A stretch of 64,000 nt of DNA from Curtobacterium sp. MCLR17_036 (GTDB taxonomy: Bacteria > Actinomycetota > Actinomycetes > Actinomycetales > Microbacteriaceae), in the NCBI RefSeq assembly GCF_003234445.2, contig NZ_CP126269.1, positions 1,426,001 to 1,490,000 on the forward strand, read 5' to 3'. Of this stretch, positions 40,476 to 49,029 are shown in pieces. The position numbers were made by a program, and so were the translations under genes. The notes under the pieces are model-generated. The model was not told where the DNA came from, ran no database searches, and saw only the letters and a list, made by a program, of their open reading frames with translations. Numbering within the stretch: the stretch's first letter is position 1; every line of letters starts with the position of its first letter.

Positions 40476-41369
40476 GTGCCAGATGCAACGCCTCCCGGGC
40501 CCCCGCCCGGCCCCCGCGACCCCGGCGACGCCTGGTCGATCGGTCCCGACGGCACCAAGGCGTGGGGACGCTTCGGCGCCGCCGGACTGCTCGTCGACGA
40601 CGGCGACGGCCGGGTGCTCCTGCAGCACCGCGTCGAGTGGAGCCACCACGGGGGCACCTGGGGCATCCCCGGCGGGGCACGCCACCAGGACGAGGACGCC
40701 GTCACCGCAGCACTCCGCGAGTCCGCGGAGGAGGCCGGCGTCCCCGAGGACGGCATCGACCTGCGGCACACCGCGCTGCTCGACCTCGGCTTCTGGACGT
40801 ACACGACCGTCGTGGGGCGCGCCGCCCGGCCGTTCGAACCGGTCATCGCCGACCGCGAGAGCCTCGCGCTGGCCTGGGTCCCCGTCGACCAGGTCGAGGA
40901 CCTGCCGCTGCACCCCGGCTTCGGGGCGTCGTGGCCCGCGCTGCGCGCCGCGACCACCACCACCCCGCACGTCGTCGTGGACGCGGCGAACGTCGTCGGC
41001 AGCGTCCCGGACGGCTGGTGGCGGGACCGCCCCGGGGCAGCCGAACGCCTGCTGTCGTCGGTGTCGGCGCTCGCCGCGGCCGGGCTGCCCGCCGAGGCAC
41101 TCGACCTGCCGTTCGCCCGGTGGTGGCCGCGCTGGACGGTCGTGCTCGAGGGCGCCGCGCGCGACACCACCGCCGAGGACCCCGCGCGACTCGCGATCGT
41201 CCGGGCGACCGGCTCCGGCGACGACGCGATCGTCGAGGCCGCCCGTGCCGCCGTCGACGCCGGCGACGGCCCCGTCGTCGTGGTCACCGCGGACCGCGGA
41301 CTCCGCGCCCGGGTCGAGGCGATCGGCGCGGTGGCGCACGGACCCTCCTGGATCCGCGACCGCTCCTGA
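40476..41369 (+). CDS. NUDIX hydrolase fused to a NYN/YacP-like domain
   Basis: A 297-residue fusion. Residues 1-160 are a NUDIX hydrolase with a complete Nudix box at 67-89 (G67, E73, R81-E82, E85-E86, G88). Residues about 165-297 ([18 protein letters not shown], then VVLEGAARD and [19 protein letters not shown]) form a PIN/NYN-like ribonuclease fold with conserved Asp residues in VDAANVV and TADRGLR. It could couple nucleotide or cap hydrolysis with RNA cleavage. The GTG follows CAGGGT by 6 bases. Confidence 0.82.
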   Translation: MPDATPPGPPPGPRDPGDAWSIGPDGTKAWGRFGAAGLLVDDGDGRVLLQHRVEWSHHGGTWGIPGGARHQDEDAVTAALRESAEEAGVPEDGIDLRHTALLDLGFWTYTTVVGRAARPFEPVIADRESLALAWVPVDQVEDLPLHPGFGASWPALRAATTTTPHVVVDAANVVGSVPDGWWRDRPGAAERLLSSVSALAAAGLPAEALDLPFARWWPRWTVVLEGAARDTTAEDPARLAIVRATGSGDDAIVEAARAAVDAGDGPVVVVTADRGLRARVEAIGAVAHGPSWIRDRS

Positions 41370-41442
41370 CCGACCCGCGCCCCGCCGCCGACCGTCACAC
41401 GCTGTTTACACCGCCGACGTCACACGGCGCGTCCACGGTCGG

Positions 41443-41448
41443 TACATT
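41443..41448 (+). promoter_or_regulatory. -10-like element for the phosphotransferase gene
   Basis: TACATT, giving a leader of about 35 bases that contains AGGAGG before the ATG at 41492. Two GTCACACG copies at about 41394 and 41420 flank the -35 region. Confidence 0.5.
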
Positions 41449-41491
41449 GGGCCTCCACGTCAACGGAGACGTCACAACAGGAGGTTCCCCC

Positions 41492-42238
41492 ATGGAGCGG
41501 ATCACCAGGACCGACGACCGGGTCCACCGGCCGGCCGGGCCGTGGACGCCGACCGTCCACCGCCTGCTCGCACACCTGCACGAGCAGGGGTTCGTGGCCG
41601 CGCCGGAACCGATCGCCCTCGGCGACGTCCTCGAGACCGTGTCGTTCGTCCCGGGCGTCGCCGGCGAGTACCCCTGGACCGAGGACGTCGCCGGCGAGGC
41701 CGCCCTCGTCACCAGCGCCCGTCTGCTCCGGCAGTACCACGACGCCGCGGCGAGCTACCCGCGCGACCCCGACGCCGACGTGTGGTCCCAGGCGGAACGT
41801 GCCCCCGTCGAGACGATCGTGCACGGCGACTTCGCCCCGTACAACTGCGTCTACGACGGCATCGCCGCGGTGGGCCTCATCGACTTCGACACCGCGCACC
41901 CCGGCCCCCGGGTCTGGGACGTGGCGAGCGCCGTGTACCGCTTCGCGCCGTTCACGACCGGCCGGGTCGAGGGGGCGACGGCACCGCACCTGGCGGACCG
42001 GCTCGCCCGCGCCGCCGAGTTCTGCCGCGCCTACGGCCTCGACGACCGGTCCCGCGGCGTCCTCGTGCAGACCATGACCGCGTCGCTCGTCGCGATGGTC
42101 ACCACCATCGAGACCGAGGCCGCGGCCGGCAACCCGAAGTTCACCAGCGACCTCGAGCACGGGCACGCGGACCTGTACCGCGCCGACGTCGCCTGGATCG
42201 AGCAGCACGCCGACGACATCGCAGCCGCGGTCGCCTGA
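41492..42238 (+). CDS. aminoglycoside phosphotransferase-like kinase
   Basis: A 248-residue APH/choline-kinase-fold protein. The catalytic loop VHGDFAPYNCVY (H-x-D-x4-N) and the metal-binding VGLIDFDTAHPGPRVWDVA are intact. The N-lobe is short but has the VSFVPG hinge region. Substrates in this superfamily range from antibiotics to homoserine, choline and sugars. It has one of the few strong Shine-Dalgarno sequences in the window (AGGAGG) on a true leader, unlike its leaderless neighbours. Confidence 0.83.
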   Translation: MERITRTDDRVHRPAGPWTPTVHRLLAHLHEQGFVAAPEPIALGDVLETVSFVPGVAGEYPWTEDVAGEAALVTSARLLRQYHDAAASYPRDPDADVWSQAERAPVETIVHGDFAPYNCVYDGIAAVGLIDFDTAHPGPRVWDVASAVYRFAPFTTGRVEGATAPHLADRLARAAEFCRAYGLDDRSRGVLVQTMTASLVAMVTTIETEAAAGNPKFTSDLEHGHADLYRADVAWIEQHADDIAAAVA

Positions 42239-42290
42239 CGCCCCAGCCGCTCCCCAGCGACCACGCGGCGGACTCGGAACCACCCTCCGG

Positions 42291-42296
42291 TACTCT
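42291..42296 (+). promoter_or_regulatory. -10-like hexamer of a near-leaderless promoter
   Basis: TACTCT, 9 bases before the ATG at 42306. Confidence 0.5.
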
Positions 42297-42305
42297 CGCA
42301 GGGCC

Positions 42306-43253
42306 ATGACCGACAGCCCGGCCGACGCCACACCGTACGAAGTCCTCGGCGTCCCCGCGACCGCCGACGACGACGCACTCCGCCGCGCGTACCGACGCGC
42401 CGCACGCGAGTCCCACCCCGACCTCGGCGGCGACGCCCAGCGCTTCCGCCGCGTGCAGCTCGCCTGGGAGCGCATCGGCACGCCCGCCGCCCGCCGCGCC
42501 TACGACGCGGGATCGCGTGGCCCGTCCGGCAGCGACGGCCCCGGTCCGTCCGGGAGCTCGGTGTGGAGGCCCGACTCCGGTCGCGACGCCTACGCACCCC
42601 CGGCGGCGCGTCGCGACACACGGCCCAGGGCCCGCTCCCACGGACACCCCGGCGGTCGGTCGCGCGAGGTGTTCCTGCAGGCGGAGCGCGAGTGGGTCGG
42701 ACTCGGCGACCCGATCGAGGACCCGTACGACCCCGCCCTCGTGCGGTCGGCACCCCGGCACGTCCGACGGCTGCTCGGCGAGGCACTCGCCGAGGAGACG
42801 ACCGCCGCCATCGTCGCGGACATGGGCATCGGCGTCACGGTCTGGCACGACCTCGACGCCGGCGCCGAGGGCAAGCTCGACCACGCCGTCCTGACCCCGA
42901 GCGGGCTCTGGGCCGTGGAGTCGATCGACTGGGGCGGTCCGGTGCAGGTCGAGCACGGCGAGGTCGTCGGCGAGACCCTGCTGCCGGGGGAGCGCCCCGT
43001 CAAGGAACTCGTCCGCGCCGCGCGGGCCGTGCAGAAGCAGACGCGCGTGCGCTTCACCGGGCGGCTGCTCGTCGTGCCGGACTCCGCCGTCGACGAGGAC
43101 GTGCAGCTCGTCGGCTCGCCGAAGAAGCCCACGGCGCTCGTCGTCCGGCGGAGCGCCCTCCGCCAGGTGCTCAACGGCGTCTGGTCGCCCGCCGGGTCGG
43201 TCGACGTGTTCGACGTCCGCGACCGCCTGCAGCAGACCGTCCGGTTCGTCTGA
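42306..43253 (+). CDS. DnaJ-domain protein with nuclease-related (NERD-like) domain
   Basis: A 315-residue protein. A J domain occupies residues 8-70 with an intact HPD motif (37-39). A disordered Pro/Arg/Gly linker (70-125) follows. The C-terminal region resembles a NERD domain: GEALAEETTAAIV, then KLDHAVLTPSGLWAVESIDW. The usual E-x-K is here E-S-I, so the catalytic lysine appears lost. A J domain would recruit an Hsp70 to whatever this module binds. No membrane segment. Confidence 0.75.
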   Translation: MTDSPADATPYEVLGVPATADDDALRRAYRRAARESHPDLGGDAQRFRRVQLAWERIGTPAARRAYDAGSRGPSGSDGPGPSGSSVWRPDSGRDAYAPPAARRDTRPRARSHGHPGGRSREVFLQAEREWVGLGDPIEDPYDPALVRSAPRHVRRLLGEALAEETTAAIVADMGIGVTVWHDLDAGAEGKLDHAVLTPSGLWAVESIDWGGPVQVEHGEVVGETLLPGERPVKELVRAARAVQKQTRVRFTGRLLVVPDSAVDEDVQLVGSPKKPTALVVRRSALRQVLNGVWSPAGSVDVFDVRDRLQQTVRFV

Positions 43254-43278
43254 CGACGCGAGCGTCGGTGCTGCGCGC

Positions 43279-43641
43279 TCAGTAGCCGCGGAGCTTCTCG
43301 AGGTCGCGGCGCTCCCGCTTGCTCGGACGCCCGGCACCCCGGTCGCGCATCGGCACGAACCCGGCTTCCTCCTTCGACAGGCGCGGCGGGGTCCTGTCCT
43401 CGAAGTGCTTCGCGGCCTCGGGAGCGCTCGTTCGCTTCAGGATGATGCCGGTCACGACGACGATCCGGTCGAAGCCGTTCTGCCGCACCCGGACCTCGTC
43501 ACCGGGGCCGATCGGCTGCGCCGGCTTCGCGCGCTCCCCGTTCACCCGGACGTGGCCGGCCTTGCACGCGGCGGTCGCGGCCGACCGGGTCTTCGTGATC
43601 CGGACGGCCCAGATCCAGCTGTCCACGCGAGCCTTGGCCAT
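43279..43641 (-). CDS. hslR: S4-domain RNA-binding protein, Hsp15-like
   Basis: A 120-residue S4-type RNA-binding protein. VDSWIWAVRITKTRSAATAA and CKAGHVRVNGERAKPAQPIG are the S4 fold, followed by a basic tail (GAGRPSKRERRDLEKLRGY). Hsp15 rescues stalled 50S subunits carrying nascent chains. The ATG at 43641 follows a minus-strand TAGAGT by 6 bases, arranged back to back with the promoter of the next gene. Confidence 0.88.
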   Translation of the reverse strand: MAKARVDSWIWAVRITKTRSAATAACKAGHVRVNGERAKPAQPIGPGDEVRVRQNGFDRIVVVTGIILKRTSAPEAAKHFEDRTPPRLSKEEAGFVPMRDRGAGRPSKRERRDLEKLRGY

Positions 43642-43647
43642 CCCCTC

Positions 43648-43653
43648 ACTCTA
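43648..43653 (-). promoter_or_regulatory. -10-like hexamer of a leaderless promoter
   Basis: TAGAGT on the minus strand, 6 bases before the ATG at 43641. With 43663-43668 it packs two divergent promoters into 33 bases. Confidence 0.55.
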
Positions 43654-43662
43654 GGCGGCCCG

Positions 43663-43668
43663 TACCCT
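43663..43668 (+). promoter_or_regulatory. -10-like hexamer of a leaderless promoter
   Basis: TACCCT, 6 bases before the GTG at 43675. Confidence 0.55.
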
Positions 43669-43674
43669 GGGACG

Positions 43675-43932
43675 GTGCGCGCGGACGAACAGGCAGCGAT
43701 CGCCCGGGCCCGCGCGCTCGGGGTGCTGCACGACGCCGCGGTCGGGGACCGGCTCGTGGTCCGGGCGCACCACGGCGACGGCGCGCAGGACGCCCTCGGG
43801 GACCTGCTCGCCCGCACCGCCGACACGGTGACGATCGCCACCCGCCGCGGTCCGGTCGAGGTCCGGCTCGACGACGTCGTCGCCGCGAAGCCCGTCCCGC
43901 CGCCCCCACCCGCACGCGCGCCCCGACGCTGA
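43675..43932 (+). CDS. small SH3-like protein
   Basis: An 85-residue protein: an N-terminal helix (RADEQAAIARARALGVLHDA), then a compact beta barrel (VGDRLVVRAHHGDG, DTVTIATRRGPVEVRLDDVV) and the tail AAKPVPPPPPARAPRR. The pattern ending VVAAKPVPPPP resembles, from memory, the SH3-like segment that precedes GNAT domains in some actinobacterial acetyltransferases; here it stands alone. The GTG start is supported by TACCCT. Confidence 0.6.
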   Translation: MRADEQAAIARARALGVLHDAAVGDRLVVRAHHGDGAQDALGDLLARTADTVTIATRRGPVEVRLDDVVAAKPVPPPPPARAPRR

Positions 43933-43979
43933 CCGCGCGTCACCGGCGAGCCGCACCGCCCGGTGCGCACGAGGCCCCG

Positions 43980-43985
43980 TAGCCT
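43980..43985 (+). promoter_or_regulatory. -10-like hexamer of a leaderless promoter
   Basis: TAGCCT, 6 bases before the ATG at 43992. Confidence 0.55.
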
Positions 43986-43991
43986 CGTGGC

Positions 43992-45149
43992 ATGGCAGTC
44001 CCCGTCGCGCTCGGCACCGAGGACCGCACCGCGCGGCTGACGCTCCGCCGCCCGGACCACTGGCGGCGCGAGGACAGCCCCCGCGCAGACCTCCGCCTCA
44101 CCGGGGACGACGTCGAGCTGACCGTGCGGTCCCGACCGAGCGACCGTGCGATCGGCGACGAGAACACCGGGCTGCTCGCCCGCCTGCCGGGGGCGGTCGA
44201 GGGGCTGCTGCTCGTCGGCTGCGACCCCTGGACGAGCGTCGGGGCACCCGCCCGGCTGGTCGAGTACGTCCGCCCCGACGACGCCGGCGACGTCGCGGGT
44301 ACCCACCTGCTCTTCGTGACCGGTCGACACCGCGTCGACCTGACGATCGAACGCCCCCTCCGCCGGCTGCTCGACACCGACGACCTCGTGCTCGCGGTCC
44401 TCGAGAGCGTCCGCGCCACCGAGCCGACACCCGTCCGCCCGGAGCGCGACCTCGAACCCCTGCCGACGGCCGCACCGGCACCCGTCCTCGACGGGCCCCG
44501 GCTCAGCAGGGACGCCGTCGGCACCCTGCGGAGCCTGGCCGGCCGGCGCTGGAACCCCACCCTGCTGCGCAGCGCCGCCGGACGCGAACTCATCGAGGCC
44601 GGCCTCGTCGGACGCCTCGGCACCCTGCCCGACGCGACGCAGTCCCTGCTCGCGCCCTGGGCGGGCGACGTGGAACCGGTCACGCTGGAACAGCACCGGC
44701 CGGACGGGGGCGGGACGCGCCTCCAGGCATGGTCGCAGACCGTCGTCGACGGGACGGACGAGACGGGTGCGGTGGTCGCCACCGTCCCGCCGGACCGGCT
44801 GGTCGCGCTGATGGCCGGGAGGCTCGGCATCGGCCCGGCGTGGACCTTCCCGTTCCGCACGGGGTCGCTGCCGGAGCACCTGCTCGGTCGCCGCCTCACC
44901 GGCGGCGCCGACGCGCCGGACCTGCCGGCCGACCTCGTCGAGGCCGACCCGCGTCTCGCACGCTTCTGGGCAGCGCCCTGGACGGTGTCGTTCCTGCGCC
45001 GCCCCGGCAAGCCGAACCCCGTCACCGTCGTGCACGCCGACGGGCAGGGCTTCGCCCGCGTCGGACGCAGCGAGGCCGGGGAGACCGTCTTCGGGACGGA
45101 CTCCCCGGCGAACGTGTACCGCTCGGTGGTGCGGGCGCTGCTCGGCTGA
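43992..45149 (+). CDS. hypothetical cytoplasmic protein, 385 residues
   Basis: No signal peptide or membrane helix. The N-terminal half is beta-rich (ALGTEDRTARLTLRRPDHWR, LLARLPGAVEGLLLVGCDPW, THLLFVTGRHRVDLTI). The C-terminal half is mixed and ends NPVTVVHADGQGFARVGRSE with a terminal helix. Both halves hold long acidic loops. The stop is 5 bases from the convergent HtrA stop. I do not recognise the family; length and regular structure argue for a real, conserved protein. Confidence 0.65.
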   Translation: MAVPVALGTEDRTARLTLRRPDHWRREDSPRADLRLTGDDVELTVRSRPSDRAIGDENTGLLARLPGAVEGLLLVGCDPWTSVGAPARLVEYVRPDDAGDVAGTHLLFVTGRHRVDLTIERPLRRLLDTDDLVLAVLESVRATEPTPVRPERDLEPLPTAAPAPVLDGPRLSRDAVGTLRSLAGRRWNPTLLRSAAGRELIEAGLVGRLGTLPDATQSLLAPWAGDVEPVTLEQHRPDGGGTRLQAWSQTVVDGTDETGAVVATVPPDRLVALMAGRLGIGPAWTFPFRTGSLPEHLLGRRLTGGADAPDLPADLVEADPRLARFWAAPWTVSFLRRPGKPNPVTVVHADGQGFARVGRSEAGETVFGTDSPANVYRSVVRALLG

Positions 45150-45154
45150 GCGGA

Positions 45155-46696
45155 CTAGGCGGCGGGACCGGCGGTCAGGGTGACCGTGACGGTCTTCGCG
45201 GCGCCGGTGCCGTCGGTGTAGTCGACGCTCACCCGGTCGCCGACCGCGTGGGACTGCACGATCCGGGTGAGCTGGTCCGCGCTCTTCACCGCGGTGCCGT
45301 CGACGCTCGTGATCGTGTCGCCCTCGGTCAGGCCGGCGTGCGCGGCGCCGGAGCCCTCGACCGTGCCGGCGACGGCGACGCCGCCCGTGGTGCCCGTCGC
45401 GTCGCTCACCTGCACCCCGAGGAACGCCGGCAGCCCGATCGTGATCGTGCTCGAGGACTCGCCCGCCAGGATCTTCTCGGCGATGGTCTTCGCGGTGGTG
45501 ATCGGGATGGCGAAGCCGGTGACGTCGGCCGATCCGGACGAGGCTGCGGTCGCCATGCCGACGACCTCGCCCTCGCTGTCCAGGACCGGGCCGCCCGAGT
45601 CGCCGGACACGATGTCCGCGGCGATCTCGATCATGCCGGTCAGCGACTCGGTACCGGAGCCGGACTCGCTCTGCACCTGGATGTCCTGGTCGGTCGCGGT
45701 GACGGTGCCCTCGGCTGCGACGAGGTCCCCGGTGCCCTCCGCGTTGCCGACGTCGGTCACGGTGTCGCCGGTGGCCGGCTCGCCGTCGTCGTCGAGCGTG
45801 ACGGTCGACAGGCCCGAGGCTCCCTCGAGCTTCAGGACGGCGACGTCGTGCGTGGCGTCCGTGCCGACGACGTCGGCCTGGTACTCCTTGCCCGTGGTCT
45901 CGTCGGTGACGGTGATGCTCGTCGCGCCCTGGACCACGTGGTTGTTCGTCAGCACGGTGCCGTCCGAGCTGAGCACCATGCCGGTGCCGGCGGCCTGTGA
46001 CGACGCGTCGTAGCCGATGATCGTGTTGATCGTCACGACGCCCTTCTTCTGCGCGGCGGTCGCGGCGGTGGCGGGGGACTGGGTGCCGGTGCCGGTGCCG
46101 GTGCCCGTGCCGCCGTCGGTGCCGGTGCTGCCCCCGCTCGAGCCGGTGCCGTCGCCCGGCACGGTGAAGCCGTAGGTGCCGGTGCCGCCCGTCCCGTTCC
46201 CGGTGCCGGTGCCGGTGCCGGTACCGGTGCCGGTGCCGGTGCCGGGCAGTGTCGTGGTGCCTTGCGACTGGCTCGACGTCGTGGTGGTGCCGTGCGTGGA
46301 CAGACCGAGGGCGGTGCCACCGGCGGCGCCGACGATCGCCAGGGCCGCGATGCCCGAGCCGATCACCAGGCCGAGCCGCCGCGGACGCTTCGTCGAGGCG
46401 CCCGGGTGGTTCGCGCTGGCCGCCGAGGACGCCCAGGCGTGCTGCGAGCCGGTGAGCGCCGGGCTGCCGACCAGGAAGGGGCCGCGACCGTCGGGGCGGT
46501 AGGCGTAGGGACCGGAGCCGTCCGGGCCGTACAGCCAGGGGCCCGAGCCGTCGAAGGCGTACGCCGAGCGGAGGGTCGCCGGGTCGGCGTGCGGGGCGTC
46601 CCAGCGGAGGCCGTGCGCCTGCTGCTGCGCGGCCTCGGTGCGGGCGGTGCCGTTCTCGTCGTGGTCGGCGGCGGCGGGGTTCGGGGTCTCGTTCAT
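45155..46696 (-). CDS. membrane-anchored HtrA/DegP-type serine protease
   Basis: A 513-residue S1C protease. A cytoplasmic N terminus has three Y-x-x-D-G-x-G-P repeats (about 46-74). A single membrane helix (108-133) is followed by a Gly-Thr linker (about 150-206, GTGTGTG runs). The protease domain has His253 in TNNHVV, Asp284 in THDVAVLKL and Ser367 in SGDSGGPV, and a C-terminal PDZ domain spans about 415-505. It degrades or chaperones misfolded exported proteins. The ATG at 46696 has GAGAG upstream; 46717 is an alternative. Confidence 0.9.
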   Translation of the reverse strand: MNETPNPAAADHDENGTARTEAAQQQAHGLRWDAPHADPATLRSAYAFDGSGPWLYGPDGSGPYAYRPDGRGPFLVGSPALTGSQHAWASSAASANHPGASTKRPRRLGLVIGSGIAALAIVGAAGGTALGLSTHGTTTTSSQSQGTTTLPGTGTGTGTGTGTGTGNGTGGTGTYGFTVPGDGTGSSGGSTGTDGGTGTGTGTGTQSPATAATAAQKKGVVTINTIIGYDASSQAAGTGMVLSSDGTVLTNNHVVQGATSITVTDETTGKEYQADVVGTDATHDVAVLKLEGASGLSTVTLDDDGEPATGDTVTDVGNAEGTGDLVAAEGTVTATDQDIQVQSESGSGTESLTGMIEIAADIVSGDSGGPVLDSEGEVVGMATAASSGSADVTGFAIPITTAKTIAEKILAGESSSTITIGLPAFLGVQVSDATGTTGGVAVAGTVEGSGAAHAGLTEGDTITSVDGTAVKSADQLTRIVQSHAVGDRVSVDYTDGTGAAKTVTVTLTAGPAA

Positions 46697-46836
46697 CGGT
46701 GCTCTCCGGTCGTCCATCGGCTGCCCGGGCGGGCGTCGATGGAGACCAGTACAGGACCGTTCCCCATGACGAGCCTATGAACGGACCCTGCGATCGCTCA
46801 CCGTGCGCTCGGGAGTCGCCGTACGCCGGGAGCGCG

Positions 46837-46855
46837 TTAGGGTTGCCTTACTTCT
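46837..46855 (+). promoter_or_regulatory. candidate DtxR/IdeR iron box over the FecCD promoter
   Basis: TTAGGGTTGCCTTACTTCT matches about 14 of 19 positions of the DtxR/IdeR box (TWAGGTTAGSCTWACCTWA), with a good left half and weaker right half. It covers the TAGGGT -10-like element (46838-46843), so iron-loaded repressor would block transcription of the permease genes. Confidence 0.5.
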
Positions 46856-46856
46856 C

Positions 46857-47891
46857 ATGCGTTCCCCGTCGCCCGCGCCCCCCGCTCCCAGCTCCGTCCC
46901 CCGACTCGTCGGGGCGACCGTGCTGGCGGTCGTCGTCCTCGCGGTGGCGTGCGCGCTCTCGATCGCCTTCGGGTCCCGCCCGATCCCGCTCGCGACGGTG
47001 CTCGACACCGTCCTGCACCCCGGACGGACCGACGAGGTCGGCCTCATCGTGCTCGGCAACCGTGTCCCGCGGACCGTCGTCGGGCTGCTCGCGGGCGCGG
47101 CCCTCGGCGTCGCCGGCGCCGTGATGCAGGGCGTCACCCGCAACCCGCTCGCCGACCCGAGCGTCCTCGGCATCAACTCCGGGGCCGCGCTCGCGGTCGT
47201 CGCCGGCATCGCGGTCTTCGGCGTCAGCGGCACCGCGGCCTACCTGCCGTTCGCCTTCGTCGGAGCCGCCCTCGCGGCCCTGCTCGTCTACGGGATCGCG
47301 GCCCTCGCCCGCCGTGGACTCTCGCCGGTGGGCCTCGCGCTCTCCGGTGCCGTCGTCGCCGCCGCCCTGTCGTCGATCACCACGGCGGTGCTCGTGACGA
47401 GCCAGAGCCTGCTCGACCAGCTGCGGTTCTGGCAGGTCGGCGCCCTCGCGGGCAAGGACCTCGGCACCGCCGGCGTCATCACGGTGCCGGTGCTCCTCGG
47501 CCTCGGCATCGCGTTCGCCCTCGGCCGCTCGCTCAACACCCTGGCGCTCGGGGACGAGCTCGCCGCGTCGCTCGGACAGCGGGTCGTGCTCGTCCGTGCC
47601 GTCGGGGGCCTCGTCACCGTGCTGCTCGCCGGCTCCGCCGTGGCCGCGGCCGGCCCGATCGCCTTCATCGGGCTCGCCGTCCCGCACGCCGTCCGCCGAC
47701 TGAGCGGCCCGGACCACCGGTGGACGATCCTGCTCTCCGCGCTCGTCGCCCCCGCGCTGCTGCTCGTCGCCGACGTGGTCGGCCGGGTCGTCGCGTACCC
47801 GGGGGAGCTGCAGGTCGGTCTCGTCACGGCGCTCATCGGTGCCCCCGTCTTCATCGCACTCGTCCGGTCGAAGGCGGTGCGGGGACTGTGA
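46857..47891 (+). CDS. iron-siderophore ABC transporter permease (FecCD)
   Basis: A 344-residue polytopic permease with about ten helices. Marks: RVPRTVVGLLAGAALGVAGA (coupling to entry helices), MQGVTRNPLADPSVLGINSG and VAAAGPIAFIGLAVPHAVRR, all FecCD/BtuC signatures. It forms the channel for ferric siderophore or heme import with a partner permease. The ATG at 46857 is preferred over 46803. The iron box upstream supports iron repression. Its stop overlaps the start of the second permease. Confidence 0.92.
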   Translation: MRSPSPAPPAPSSVPRLVGATVLAVVVLAVACALSIAFGSRPIPLATVLDTVLHPGRTDEVGLIVLGNRVPRTVVGLLAGAALGVAGAVMQGVTRNPLADPSVLGINSGAALAVVAGIAVFGVSGTAAYLPFAFVGAALAALLVYGIAALARRGLSPVGLALSGAVVAAALSSITTAVLVTSQSLLDQLRFWQVGALAGKDLGTAGVITVPVLLGLGIAFALGRSLNTLALGDELAASLGQRVVLVRAVGGLVTVLLAGSAVAAAGPIAFIGLAVPHAVRRLSGPDHRWTILLSALVAPALLLVADVVGRVVAYPGELQVGLVTALIGAPVFIALVRSKAVRGL

Positions 47892-48886
47892 GGGCCGACC
47901 GTCGCCCGGTGGGGCTGCGCCGCGAGCTCGTCGTGCTCGCGGCCGTGCTCGTCGTCCTCGTCGCCCTCGTGCTCGTCGGGCTGGGCGTCGGCTCGATCCC
48001 GCTCAGCCCCGCCCAGGTCGTCGGGGCCCTCGTCGGCCACGGCGACCGCATCTCGGACTTCGTCATCGGGCAGCTGCGCGGGCCACGGGTCCTCGCTGCC
48101 GTGCTCGTCGGTGCGAGCCTCGGCGTCGCCGGCGGCATCGTGCAGAGCGTCGTGCGCAACCCGATCGCGAGCCCGGACGTCATCGGCATCACCTCGGGGG
48201 CGAGCGCCGCGGGCATCACCGCGATCGTCCTGTTCGGTGCCTCCGGCGGCACGCTGTTCTCCGTCGTGCTCGCCGGCGCCGTCGTGGTGTCGCTCGTCAT
48301 CGCCGCGCTCGCCTGGCGTCGGGGCATCACGGGCAACCGGGTCGTGCTCGTCGGGATCGGGGTGGCCGCCATCTGCCTGAGCATCACGGGGTGGATGCTG
48401 ACGAGCGGCACGGTGACCCAGGCGGGCACCGCGCTGCTCTGGCTGTCCGGCAGCCTCAACGCCGTGGACCGCAGCCTGATCGGCGTGCTCGGCGTCGCCT
48501 TCGTGGTGCTCATGGTGCTCGCACTCGTGCAGTCCTCGCGGCTGACCGTGCTGAGCCTCGGGGACGAGGTCGCCGCGGCCCTCGGGCTCCGGCCGGACCG
48601 CGCGAAGGTGCTGCTCCTGCTCACCGCGGTGTGCCTCACCGCCGCCGCCGTGGCGACCGCCGGGCCGGTGTCGTTCGTCGCGCTCATGGCCGCCCCGATC
48701 GCCCGACGCCTGGTCGGCGGAGGCCGCGTCGCCCTCGGAGCCGTCGCCGCGGTGGGCGCCGTCGTCACCCTGGGCAGCGACCTCGTGGCCCAGTTCGCGA
48801 TCCCGGGCAACGCGCTGCCCGTCGGTGTCGTCACCGGGGTCGTCGGTGCCCCGTACCTGCTCTGGCTGCTCGTCCGGTCGCGCTGA
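47888..48886 (+). CDS. iron-siderophore ABC transporter permease (FecCD), second subunit
   Basis: A 332-residue FecCD permease, GTG start overlapping the previous TGA (GTGA). RGPRVLAAVLVGASLGVAGG, VQSVVRNPIASPDVIGITSG and VATAGPVSFVALMAAPIARR are the family signatures. With the first gene it would form a heterodimeric channel. No ATPase or binding protein follows: the next 1.15 kb is non-coding repeat sequence. Those subunits must be elsewhere or have been lost. Confidence 0.92.
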   Translation: MRADRRPVGLRRELVVLAAVLVVLVALVLVGLGVGSIPLSPAQVVGALVGHGDRISDFVIGQLRGPRVLAAVLVGASLGVAGGIVQSVVRNPIASPDVIGITSGASAAGITAIVLFGASGGTLFSVVLAGAVVVSLVIAALAWRRGITGNRVVLVGIGVAAICLSITGWMLTSGTVTQAGTALLWLSGSLNAVDRSLIGVLGVAFVVLMVLALVQSSRLTVLSLGDEVAAALGLRPDRAKVLLLLTAVCLTAAAVATAGPVSFVALMAAPIARRLVGGGRVALGAVAAVGAVVTLGSDLVAQFAIPGNALPVGVVTGVVGAPYLLWLLVRSR

Positions 48887-49029
48887 CCGCGGGCGCGCTG
48901 CCCGGGAACGTTCGGGAACTGCGACGCACTCGTCGCGGGACCGGTCTCCGACCGCGATCCTCGGTCGCGGTGACGGACCTCCAGCGAGGAGCGCGGTTGC
49001 GGTCCTCCGCACGCGGTTCCGGTTCGCTG

